A stretch of DNA of 5,230 nucleotides from JACDDK01 sp035689095 (GTDB taxonomy: Bacteria > Actinomycetota > Rubrobacteria > Rubrobacterales > Rubrobacteraceae). Below, piece after piece: positions 1-4,937 of this stretch. How positions within the stretch are numbered: position 1 is the first letter of the stretch; the number at the start of each line of letters is the position of its first letter. The position numbers and the translations under genes were made by a program. The notes beneath the pieces are model-generated. The model made no database searches, was not told where the DNA came from, and worked only from the letters and a program-made list of their open reading frames with translations. Location: assembly GCA_035689095.1 (NCBI GenBank), contig DASSMB010000100.1, forward strand, positions 1-5,230, read 5' to 3'.

Positions 1-2
1 GC

Positions 3-68
3 CTGAGCCTCTACCTCTCCGGCAAGCTCCTCGAAGCCCGCCGCCTCGAACAAGAGGCGATGGAGTAA
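3..68 (+). CDS. C-terminal end of an unidentified protein (partial)
   Basis: The third reading frame is open from the window edge to a TAA at 66-68 and gives 21 residues beginning LSLYLSGKLL and ending RRLEQEAME. The piece looks like an amphipathic, charged helix, as is common at protein C-termini, but it is too short to assign to a family. The frame was chosen because it has a plausible helical composition and ends well before the promoter at 96-124. Another frame stays open to 120 but gives an Arg/Pro-rich peptide typical of out-of-frame high-GC DNA. No function can be proposed. Confidence 0.5.
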   Translation: MSLYLSGKLLEARRLEQEAME

Positions 69-95
69 CAAACCTGCTCCGCCCGGCGCCACTCT

Positions 96-124
96 TTGAC
101 GCGCCCGCACGCCGTTGCTAGGCT
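96..124 (+). promoter_or_regulatory. Sigma-70-type promoter for the M42 peptidase gene
   Basis: A TTGACG hexamer at 96-101 is followed, after exactly 17 bases, by TAGGCT at 119-124. The -35 matches five of six consensus positions. The -10 keeps the key T, A and final T, a pattern common in high-GC Gram-positive bacteria. Transcription would start near 131, giving a leader of about 27 bases that contains the ribosome-binding site AGAGAGG at 144-150. The position between an upstream stop and the peptidase start fits. Confidence 0.65.
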
Positions 125-157
125 CACCGGACGATCCGCGAAAAGAGAGGATTAGTC

Positions 158-1207
158 TTGGCACTCAACGAGGTGTTGCTGAAGCGGTTGATCGAGACTC
201 CAGGGGTATCCGGGCGGGAGGAGAAACAGCGCGAGATCTCGCGCGAAGAGCTGTCTTCCCTGACCGATGAGGTCCGCACGGACTCCCTGGGCAACGTCAT
301 CGGAACGAAGAAGGGCAACGCGGACGTCCGCGTCATGGTCGCGGCGCACACCGATGAGATCGGTTTCCTCGTCAGGCACATAGACGATAAGGGCTTTCTC
401 CGGCTACAGACCCTCGGCGGACACGACCCGGCGAACATGGTCTCCCAGCGCGTCCTGGTCGTGACGGCGGACGGCTCGACGTTCCGGGGCGCCCTGCAAC
501 CGGCGCGCAAGCCGCCGCACCTGGCGCGCGGCGAGGAGCAGAAGCTCCCGAAGGCCGACGAGTTCTACGTGGACCTCGGCATGAGCGCGGAGGAGGTGAA
601 GGAGCGGGTCCGCGTCGGGGACTACGCGGTGATGGACCGGACGCTGGAGAAGGTCGGCGGCAACTACATGGGCAAGGCGATGGACGACCGCATCGGGGTC
701 TTCGTGATGCTGGAGGCGCTGCGGGAGATGGGCGAGCACGAGGCAACGGTCTTCGCGGTGGCGACTTCGCAGGAAGAGGTAGGATTGCGCGGGGCGGCGG
801 CGAGCGGGGCGGCGCTGGAGCCGACGGTCGTGGTCGCGCTGGACATCACGCTGGCGATGGACGTGCCGGGCGGAGGGAACGAGAACGAGATCTCCGCTCT
901 CGGCAAGGGCGCGGCGATCAAGATAATGGACGCCTCGCTCATCTCCCACCCGAAGCTCGTCGAGCACTTCCGCGAGATCGCGGAGCGCGAGGGCATCCCG
1001 CATCAGATGGAGATACTGCCCTTCGGCGGCACGGACGCGGGCGGGGTGCAGCGGCTGCACGGCGGCATCCCGGCCATCACGCTCTCGGTGCCGTGCCGCT
1101 ACGTCCATACCGTCAACGAGATGGTGAGCGCCGAGGACGTGCAGGCTTGCATAACGCTGCTGGCCCGGTATCTGGAAGAGGCCCACACCGGAGATTACGC
1201 GCTCTAA
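158..1207 (+). CDS. M42 family metallo-aminopeptidase (FrvX/glutamyl aminopeptidase-like)
   Basis: This 349-residue protein has the full set of M42 motifs. M42 enzymes are cytosolic, usually form large tetrahedral oligomers, and remove N-terminal residues from peptides using two bridged metal ions. By comparison with the family, the metal ligands are H64 (AHTDEIG), D176 (GKAMDDRIG), E207, D229 (ALDIT) and H317 (RYVHTVNE), with E206 of the EE pair as general base. The spacing of these residues matches characterised archaeal TET peptidases closely. The segment KPPHLARGEE at about 118-127 is also typical of the family. Length is normal and the gene looks intact. The TTG start is favoured by AGAGAGG at 144-150, seven bases upstream; no ATG fits better. 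It probably shares a transcript with the membrane-protein gene that starts one base after its stop. Substrate preference cannot be told from sequence. Confidence 0.94.
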   Translation: MALNEVLLKRLIETPGVSGREEKQREISREELSSLTDEVRTDSLGNVIGTKKGNADVRVMVAAHTDEIGFLVRHIDDKGFLRLQTLGGHDPANMVSQRVLVVTADGSTFRGALQPARKPPHLARGEEQKLPKADEFYVDLGMSAEEVKERVRVGDYAVMDRTLEKVGGNYMGKAMDDRIGVFVMLEALREMGEHEATVFAVATSQEEVGLRGAAASGAALEPTVVVALDITLAMDVPGGGNENEISALGKGAAIKIMDASLISHPKLVEHFREIAEREGIPHQMEILPFGGTDAGGVQRLHGGIPAITLSVPCRYVHTVNEMVSAEDVQACITLLARYLEEAHTGDYAL

Positions 1208-1208
1208 G

Positions 1209-1895
1209 ATGGGCGTCACCCGCAAGACCATTTCGGTACTGTTCCTCATCGGGGTGAACATGGTCCCCCTCCTCGGGGTGATCTTCTACGACTGGAACCT
1301 GTTCTCGATCATGTTCCTGTACTGGTTCGAGAACGGGATCATCGGCCTGTTCAACGTACTCAAGATCTCGCGCGCCGCCAAGCCATCGTCCGGCAACACG
1401 AACCTGACCATCAACGGCCGCCCCACGAACCTGTCGGGCAAGGCGTTCTACGTCCCGTTCTTCATCATGCACTACGGCATCTTCTGGGTGGTTCACGGCG
1501 TCTTCGTGATCGTGCTCTTCGGCCTCTTCGGAGGCCAGCCGTTCGGGAGCGTGGGACCGCCGGAGATCATGGGCGGCTTCCGAGGCTTCGAGCCCGGCGG
1601 GGTCGCCATCGCCACCCTCTCGCTCTTCGTGAGCCACGGCGTCTCGTTCTTCGTCAACTTCCTGGGTAACGAGGAGTACCTCAACGTCTCGCCGGACGAG
1701 CAGATGTTCCAGCCTTACGGGCGCGTGATCGCGCTGCACATCACCATCCTCGGCGGCGGCTTCCTCGCCGGTTACCTGGGCACCCCGCTCGCCTCCCTCA
1801 TCATCCTGGTAGCGGTCAAGACCGCCATAGACATCTGGGCGCACCTCAGGGAGCACCGCAAGGCGGAGGATCCGACCACCCCTCCGACCGTTTAG
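1209..1895 (+). CDS. DUF6498-like integral membrane protein
   Basis: This 228-residue hydrophobic protein has about six membrane segments, roughly at residues 8-27, 31-53, 79-107, 131-153, 173-190 and 193-212, and a short charged C-terminal tail. The second segment contains LFSIMFLYWFENGIIGLFNV, which resembles the conserved YW.EN..IGL.N..K core I associate with DUF6498 proteins, whose function is unknown. Several histidines and aromatic residues lie in or near the membrane (H88, H96, H143, H177), which could matter for cofactor or metal binding, but that is speculation. The start codon lies one base after the peptidase stop, and the only GGAG (1190-1193) is rather far upstream, so translation is probably coupled. 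An ATG at 1260 is possible but would remove most of the first membrane segment. Confidence 0.8.
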   Translation: MGVTRKTISVLFLIGVNMVPLLGVIFYDWNLFSIMFLYWFENGIIGLFNVLKISRAAKPSSGNTNLTINGRPTNLSGKAFYVPFFIMHYGIFWVVHGVFVIVLFGLFGGQPFGSVGPPEIMGGFRGFEPGGVAIATLSLFVSHGVSFFVNFLGNEEYLNVSPDEQMFQPYGRVIALHITILGGGFLAGYLGTPLASLIILVAVKTAIDIWAHLREHRKAEDPTTPPTV

Positions 1896-1912
1896 TCTGG
1901 CAGTCTCCAGAC
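1895..1912 (+). repeat. Inverted repeat at the end of the DUF6498-like gene
   Basis: GTCTGG at 1895-1900 and CCAGAC at 1907-1912 are perfect 6-base complements around the loop CAGTCT. The first arm begins at the last base of the TAG stop codon. No T-tract follows, so this is not a textbook intrinsic terminator. It could weakly terminate or stabilise the upstream transcript. It could also be an operator for the toxin-antitoxin pair that begins about 50 bases downstream. Confidence 0.5.
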
Positions 1913-1926
1913 GGCTCGGAAGGCGT

Positions 1927-1932
1927 TAAGAT
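1927..1932 (+). promoter_or_regulatory. Possible -10 box for the toxin-antitoxin pair
   Basis: TAAGAT lies 28 bases upstream of the antitoxin start and matches four of six -10 positions, including the key T, A and final T. No good -35 hexamer is seen at 16-18 bases spacing (1904-1909 reads TCTCCA). This is a weak call, supported mainly by position. Confidence 0.3.
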
Positions 1933-1947
1933 AAAGGCAAGCATCTC

Positions 1948-1957
1948 AAAGGAGGTG
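1948..1957 (+). promoter_or_regulatory. Very strong Shine-Dalgarno site for the antitoxin
   Basis: AAAGGAGGTG is a near-perfect match to the anti-SD sequence of 16S rRNA and sits just ahead of the ATG at 1960. It is the strongest ribosome-binding site in the window. It contrasts with the toxin gene, which has no clear site and no canonical start codon. This fits the usual need to make more antitoxin than toxin. Confidence 0.8.
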
Positions 1958-1959
1958 AC

Positions 1960-2145
1960 ATGGAGTACGTTACGGACGAACACGGCAAGCGCACGCGAGT
2001 GATACTGGAGATCAAAGAGTATGAACGGCTCGTCGAAGCCGCCGAAGACGCGGAGGACATACATGAGCACGAGCGAGTAATGGCCGCCATCAGGAACGGC
2101 GAGGAAGAACGCATACCCTTCGAGCGAAAGCCGGCTGATAGCTGA
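1960..2145 (+). CDS. Type II antitoxin, Phd/YefM- or RelB-like
   Basis: This 61-residue acidic protein is inferred to be the antitoxin because it immediately precedes and overlaps a RelE/ParE-type toxin. Its N-terminal part, MEYVTDEHGK followed by RVILEIKEYERLVEAAED, resembles the beta-strand-plus-helix start of small Phd/YefM-like antitoxins that carry an '...I..EEYE.L.E' core. The middle (about residues 27-45) is a charged helix. The end, GEEERIPFERKPADS, should wrap the toxin and neutralise it. I see no clear DNA-binding helix-turn-helix, so autoregulation is uncertain. The start is fixed by the strong AAAGGAGGTG upstream. The stop at 2143-2145 lies inside the toxin reading frame. The pair uses AT-richer codons than its neighbours, which may point to acquisition by transfer. 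Confidence 0.75.
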   Translation: MEYVTDEHGKRTRVILEIKEYERLVEAAEDAEDIHEHERVMAAIRNGEEERIPFERKPADS

Positions 2146-2416
2146 GTACGCGGTATTCCTGGCCCGTTCGGCAGACAGGGCTCTGAAGAAACTCCCCATC
2201 CGGGACCGGGAACGGGTAGATCAGAGAATAGACGCTCTCGCCGCCGCCCCGCGCCCGCCGCAATCTACGAGACTCGTTGGACCCAACCCGAGAGCCTACC
2301 GGTTGCGTCAGGGCGACTACCGGATCGTCTACGAGGTTGATGACGAAGCCCTGGAAGTAACCGTCACCAGGGTCGCCCACCGCAGAGACGTCTACAGACG
2401 TCTGGACCTTACATAG
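2135..2416 (+). CDS. RelE/ParE-family toxin with a non-canonical start
   Basis: This frame encodes about 93 residues with a clear RelE/ParE fold signature. There is an N-terminal helix SADRALKKLP, then NPRAYRLRQGDYRIVYEVDD (residues 51-70), and VTRVAHRRDVYRRL (77-90) at the end. RelE toxins cleave mRNA in the ribosome. The likely counterparts of E. coli RelE R61, R81 and Y87 are R63, R83 or R84, and Y87, so a RelE-type RNase is more likely than a ParE gyrase poison. The frame has a stop at 2078-2080, and no ATG, GTG or TTG occurs before codon 57. Translation must therefore begin at CTG 2135 or ATA 2138, or by coupling to the antitoxin, whose stop it overlaps by 8-11 bases. Homologues typically begin very near this point (M.AEYAV-like). 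The frame is otherwise unbroken. Confidence 0.82.
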   Translation: MIAEYAVFLARSADRALKKLPIRDRERVDQRIDALAAAPRPPQSTRLVGPNPRAYRLRQGDYRIVYEVDDEALEVTVTRVAHRRDVYRRLDLT

Positions 2417-2472
2417 TCGGCGCAAGCATGGTGCTGCTCGATACCTCGAAGAAGCGAATATGGGGGATTACG

Positions 2473-3153
2473 TCAACGCGACTGCTCCAGCACGTAGACG
2501 TGCGGCGCGTCAGCGGGCAGCGACTCGGGCGTGAGTTCGAGTTCGCAACCGCTGACCCGCGTGACGGAGGCTGCCGGGAAGCTCTGGAGGAAGGTTTCTA
2601 CCGGTTCGATCTCCAGCCTGCCGCGCGGATGATGGTAGTGCATCGGGATGATAACGCGCGGACCGATGGCGGAGATGGCGTCGTCGAGGTCTTCCAGCGC
2701 GATGGTCGCGTGGGCGCCCGCTAGAGCGAAGAGCAAGTCTACGTTTTCGCGCAGCGCGTCGAGGTGCGCCTGCGGGACCGGGTTGCCGATGTCGCCAATG
2801 TGCAAGACGCGCAGGCCGCCGAGCGTGAACAGGTACATGGCGTTCGCGTCAGGGTCGCGCCCGAAGTCGAAGGTCATGCTCTCCATTGCGGGGAAGGGGC
2901 GGATGTGGAGGCCCAGGACCTCCTTGCCCTCCGGTGGAAGCTCCAGCGCGTTGACGACCGTGGGGTCTCCGCGCACGTGGCTCGGGTCGGAGTGGAAGCG
3001 GTCGGTGGCGGAGCTCATGATCACGAGGTCCGCCGGTTCGTCTATAGGGTCGAAGTTGGAGTCCCGCGGTCCGGGCGTGTAGGGGTCGGTGACGACGGAG
3101 AGCCCATCGGCTTCGAGACGGAAGCTCGCGTGGGCGTAGAACGTGATCTTCAC
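2473..3153 (-). CDS. UlaG-like metallo-beta-lactamase-fold protein with an altered metal motif
   Basis: The 226-residue protein shows the metallo-beta-lactamase fold in its UlaG/UPF0173-like form. It has an N-terminal MKITFYAHASFRLE (His8, as in the family's 'hH.sf.ie' start), VVTDPYTPG at 20-28, VLHIGDIG at 116-123, and IPMHYHHPRG at 169-178. These supply probable metal ligands H118 or D121 and H172. Unusually, the central HxHxDH motif is replaced by SSATDRFH (47-54), leaving only H54 and D51 as candidate ligands, so the metal site may be reduced or of a different type. The fold is that of soluble hydrolases; no signal peptide is seen and the substrate is unknown. Translation starts at GTG, with AGGAGG (complement of 3160-3165) six bases upstream. 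It is monocistronic, convergent with the toxin gene and divergent from the cyclophilin gene. Confidence 0.85.
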   Translation of the reverse strand: MKITFYAHASFRLEADGLSVVTDPYTPGPRDSNFDPIDEPADLVIMSSATDRFHSDPSHVRGDPTVVNALELPPEGKEVLGLHIRPFPAMESMTFDFGRDPDANAMYLFTLGGLRVLHIGDIGNPVPQAHLDALRENVDLLFALAGAHATIALEDLDDAISAIGPRVIIPMHYHHPRGRLEIEPVETFLQSFPAASVTRVSGCELELTPESLPADAPHVYVLEQSR

Positions 3154-3301
3154 TGGCGTCCTCCTGAGATGATCTTGTGGCGTTCAGAATACCCGCGAAC
3201 CCGAAACGCCGCAGGTCGGCGCGGCCCGCAGGGTCCACGTGCCCGAAGATGCGGTAGCATAGGCGCTTGCCGTTACAGCGAGAAGAGCCGGAGGAGATCC
3301 G
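3154..3301. promoter_or_regulatory. Divergent intergenic region between the MBL-fold and cyclophilin genes
   Basis: This 148-base spacer must hold the promoters of both flanking genes. On the minus strand TATTCT (complement of 3186-3191) is a possible -10 that would give a leader of about 26 bases. On the plus strand TAGCAT at 3255-3260 is a possible -10 for the cyclophilin gene. Neither has a recognisable -35 at 16-18 bases. A CACGTG palindrome occurs at 3236-3241, but six bases is not significant alone. SD sites lie at 3160-3165 (minus strand) and 3291-3296 (plus strand). Confidence 0.4.
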
Positions 3302-3823
3302 ATGGCAGCAAACAGCTACAGCAACCCGCCCGAGATGGCGCTGAAGCCGGGCGCGGAATATTACGCAAACTTCATCACGGAGAGAGGCGCCGTCAAGGTG
3401 CGTCTCTTCGCCGAGGAGGCGCCGGAGACGGTGAACAACTTCGTCTTCCTGGCGCAGGACGGGTACTTCGACGGGACGACCTTCCACCGGGTCATAAAGG
3501 ACTTCATGGTGCAGGGCGGCGACCCGACGGGCACGGGGACTGGTGGTCCGGGGTATCGGATCAGGGACGAGTTCCATCCAGAGCTCCGGCACGACCGTCC
3601 GGGCATCCTCTCGATGGCGAACGCGGGACCGAACACGGGCGGCTCGCAGTTCTTCATCACGCACGTGGCGACGCCGTGGCTGGACGACCGGCACGCGGTC
3701 TTTGGGGAGGTCGTCGAGGGGATGGACGTGGTGGAAGCCATCCGGGAGCGCGACCCGCAGCGCGATCGGGAGCCGGGAGACAGGATCGAGCGAGTCGAGA
3801 TCGAGGAGACCCAGCGCTCCTAG
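3302..3823 (+). CDS. Cyclophilin-type peptidyl-prolyl cis-trans isomerase
   Basis: The 173-residue protein is a single cyclophilin domain that catalyses cis-trans isomerisation of Xaa-Pro bonds to assist folding, most likely in the cytosol because no signal peptide is visible. Active-site residues are all present: FHRV at 61-64 (R63 matches human CypA R55), QGGDPTGTG at 71-79, GILSMANAGPNTGGSQFFIT at 101-120 (Q116, F118), and WLDDRHAVFG at 126-135. W126 corresponds to CypA W121, which would predict cyclosporin sensitivity. The first 20 residues, with YSNPPEMALKPG, form a short extension shared by many Gram-positive and Chloroflexi cyclophilins. The ATG follows GGAGGAG, about five bases upstream. 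It appears monocistronic and ends at a strong hairpin. Length is normal and the gene looks complete. Confidence 0.96.
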   Translation: MAANSYSNPPEMALKPGAEYYANFITERGAVKVRLFAEEAPETVNNFVFLAQDGYFDGTTFHRVIKDFMVQGGDPTGTGTGGPGYRIRDEFHPELRHDRPGILSMANAGPNTGGSQFFITHVATPWLDDRHAVFGEVVEGMDVVEAIRERDPQRDREPGDRIERVEIEETQRS

Positions 3824-3836
3824 CGGCGAGTAGGCC

Positions 3837-3863
3837 GGGCTCCGGGCGGATCGTCCGGAGCCC
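3837..3863. terminator. Hairpin shared by two convergent genes
   Basis: GGGCTCCGG (3837-3845) and CCGGAGCCC (3855-3863) are perfect complements. The inner bases can extend the stem with a G-U pair and two Watson-Crick pairs, giving about 12 pairs around a GAT triloop. It lies between the convergent cyclophilin stop (3823) and the RTX-protein stop (3903), so it can end transcripts from both sides. Neither flank has a U-tract, so it is a T-less hairpin of the kind often proposed in high-GC Gram-positive bacteria; it may act by 3'-end protection rather than strict termination. Confidence 0.72.
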
Positions 3864-3902
3864 AGGATCTACAGTTCCTAACGAGCCTGCCGGGTGTCGT
3901 TC

Positions 3903-4313
3903 TCACTCCACCGCTACCGCCACCACCTCGCAGTCCTTTGCGGCGAGGTCGTTCTCGGCGATGGAAGCGAAGTCCCGGCCACTGCCACAGACGACGCGGT
4001 CTCTTTTCCCGTCGAGGCCGCCGCTGAAGATCCTGTCGTTTCCGGAGCCGCCGTAGAGTTTGTCCCGGCCCTTGCCGCCGCGGAGTAGGTCATCGCCCTG
4101 GTTGCCGAAAAGCTCATCGTCGCCCCCGTAACCGTAGATGATGTCGTTCCCGCCCAGTCCGCTGATGTTGTTGTCGCAGCGATCTCCCCTGAGAGTATCG
4201 GGTCCGTCGGTACCGCTGAATATACTCGCGCAGCCGGTCGCCGCCAGCGCTCCCGGCACGAAGAGAGCCAGCAAGAGCACTCCTATAGACAGGATCATCG
4301 TCGCTCGCCTCAT
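3903..4313 (-). CDS. Small secreted RTX-type calcium-binding repeat protein
   Basis: The 136-residue protein begins with a Sec signal peptide: MRRATM, a hydrophobic stretch at about 7-20, then GALA|ATG with cleavage likely after residue 24. Residues 33-95 form seven consecutive nonapeptides of the x-G-x-x-G-x-D-x-(L/I) type, for example SGLGGNDII, YGYGGDDEL and YGGSGNDRI. These build a parallel beta-roll that binds calcium. Unit two (RGDRCDNNI) is degenerate. A less regular unit follows, then a cysteine-containing cap with CGSGRD (109-114) and KDCEVV (126-131). C28/C46 and C109/C128 could form disulphides outside the cell. ATG 4313 is chosen because AAAGGAG (complement of 4318-4324) precedes it and the signal peptide then starts properly; a GTG 30 bases further upstream lacks a good SD. 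The role is unknown: surface, matrix or calcium buffering are possible. There is no adjacent type I secretion system. Confidence 0.85.
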   Translation of the reverse strand: MRRATMILSIGVLLLALFVPGALAATGCASIFSGTDGPDTLRGDRCDNNISGLGGNDIIYGYGGDDELFGNQGDDLLRGGKGRDKLYGGSGNDRIFSGGLDGKRDRVVCGSGRDFASIAENDLAAKDCEVVAVAVE

Positions 4314-4514
4314 CTCTCTCCTTTCCGAGAAATGGCTGATCACCCTACAGCTTCATGGTGCTCTCAGCAGATAACGGGCGCATCATCCGAACGGCTTATC
4401 TGGCGTTCCCAGAAGGATGATCCTTCCCGGAGTTGAGTGCGGGTTTACAGTCTCCCTGCGGAGGTAGCCGCTATCCTCGTGAACACGTGCAATCCATGAG
4501 AGAGGTGTAACCCC
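4314..4514. other. Divergent spacer between the RTX-protein and SnoaL-like genes
   Basis: This 201-base gap holds both start regions and a dyad (4412-4426) described separately. Toward the SnoaL-like gene, TTTACA (4444-4449) looks like a -35, but the nearest -10-like hexamer, TATCCT (4472-4477), is 22 bases away, too far for a normal sigma-70 promoter. Toward the RTX gene, TAGGGT on the minus strand near 4344 lacks a -35. No small gene is convincing; the best candidate, a 21-codon frame from ATG 4355, has no SD. Confidence 0.5.
4412..4426. repeat. 15-base operator-like dyad with a further half-site
   Basis: GAAGGAT (4412-4418), one central G, and ATCCTTC (4420-4426) form a perfect 7-base dyad. 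An extra inverted copy, ATCATCC at 4382-4388, matches GGATGAT at 4415-4421. Position between two divergent genes and compact symmetry suggest binding by a dimeric regulator. No regulator gene is visible in the window. The same bases could instead form part of an imperfect RNA hairpin. Confidence 0.5.
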
Positions 4515-4898
4515 GTGTCCAGAGAGGTAGCAGACAGGTTCGTCGAGGCGTTGTGGAGGCTCGAAGAAGAGAGCGACGTGGAGCCGCTGGTCGAGGTCCA
4601 CACCGACGACTGCGACGTGGGCAACGTTGCGGTCCCGAAGAATTTCTCCGGCCATGAGGGGCTGCGCGAGTTCTGGAGCAGTTACCGCAAGACTTTCGGA
4701 GAGATGAAGAGCGAGTTCCGTAACGTCTTCGCCGACGGCGACGGCCGCGCCGCCCTCGAATGGACTACCGAGGGTACATCCAATGGCGGCGCCATCTCCT
4801 ATGAGGGCGTGAGCGTCCTGGAGATAGAAGGCGATAAGGTCCGGCGGTTCTACGCCTACTTCGACCCTCGCAGCCTGACCGAGCAGGTCATAGACTAG
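4515..4898 (+). CDS. SnoaL-like/NTF2-like small protein
   Basis: The 127-residue protein fits the SnoaL-like NTF2 fold, a cone-shaped barrel that binds small hydrophobic ligands or acts as an isomerase, hydrolase or lyase. The N-terminal helix VADRFVEALWRLEEESDVEP, then LVEVHTDDCDV, GHEGLREFWSSYRKTFGEMK (46-65), and the strand pattern AALEWTTEGTSNGG, ISYEGVSVLEIEGDKVRRFYAYFDP (95-118) match the usual order. D31, D32 and H47 lie where polar pocket residues often occur, but this superfamily is catalytically diverse, so no reaction can be named. It is soluble and lacks a signal peptide. The GTG start has AGAGGTG at 4501-4507 with good spacing. The next gene, 39 bases on, seems to have its own promoter. 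Confidence 0.82.
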   Translation: MSREVADRFVEALWRLEEESDVEPLVEVHTDDCDVGNVAVPKNFSGHEGLREFWSSYRKTFGEMKSEFRNVFADGDGRAALEWTTEGTSNGGAISYEGVSVLEIEGDKVRRFYAYFDPRSLTEQVID

Positions 4899-4910
4899 CC
4901 TCCCCGAAAG

Positions 4911-4925
4911 CCGCCACCATGGCGG
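4911..4925. repeat. Inverted repeat directly before the -10 box at 4926
   Basis: CCGCCA (4911-4916) and TGGCGG (4920-4925) are perfect complements around the triloop CCA. The repeat starts 13 bases after the SnoaL-like stop and abuts TAGAAT. It may be an operator in the promoter spacer of the P-loop gene or a short T-less terminator for the upstream transcript. Six pairs is modest in high-GC DNA. Confidence 0.5.
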
Positions 4926-4931
4926 TAGAAT
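4926..4931 (+). promoter_or_regulatory. -10 box placed for a leaderless transcript
   Basis: TAGAAT matches five of six consensus positions. Six bases (CCCCGC) separate it from GTG at 4938, so the transcript would begin at or within a base of the start codon. This layout is the signature of leaderless genes in Actinomycetota and Deinococcus. No -35 is evident at 4903-4909. Confidence 0.55.
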
Positions 4932-4937
4932 CCCCGC

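Noticed and set aside
404..1261. Long minus-strand open frame opposite the M42 peptidase (285 codons)
   Set aside because: It has an Arg/His/Leu-rich composition typical of antisense frames in high-GC DNA, no SD and no family motifs, while the plus strand encodes a clear enzyme.
1113..1856. Minus-strand open frame opposite the DUF6498-like gene
   Set aside because: Its Glu/Asp/His-rich product is what the reverse complement of hydrophobic membrane-protein codons yields; no start signal.
1895..2405. GTCTGG present on both sides of the toxin-antitoxin pair, as possible insertion-site repeats
   Set aside because: Six bases are expected by chance over this distance, and the flanking bases do not match.
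2433..2455. Possible terminator between the convergent toxin and MBL-fold genes
   Set aside because: Only a 4-pair TCGA stem plus three outer pairs with a mismatched internal loop and no T-tract; too weak to call.
2849..3694. Minus-strand open frame of 281 codons across the cyclophilin gene and divergent spacer
   Set aside because: It overlaps two well-supported genes and the intergenic region, with low-complexity Arg-rich sequence; a GC-driven shadow.
2764..4056. Plus-strand open frame of 430 codons spanning several genes
   Set aside because: It crosses the MBL-fold gene in antisense and the cyclophilin gene out of frame. Composition is Arg/Gly/Ala-rich, with no recognisable domain.
4355..4420. 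Possible 21-codon peptide from ATG 4355
   Set aside because: There is no ribosome-binding site, no conserved feature, and it overlaps the dyad region.
4909..4922. GCCACCATGG resembling a eukaryotic Kozak start at ATG 4919
   Set aside because: The frame from this ATG lacks the P-loop protein sequence and has no SD. The resemblance is chance in an otherwise clearly bacterial region.
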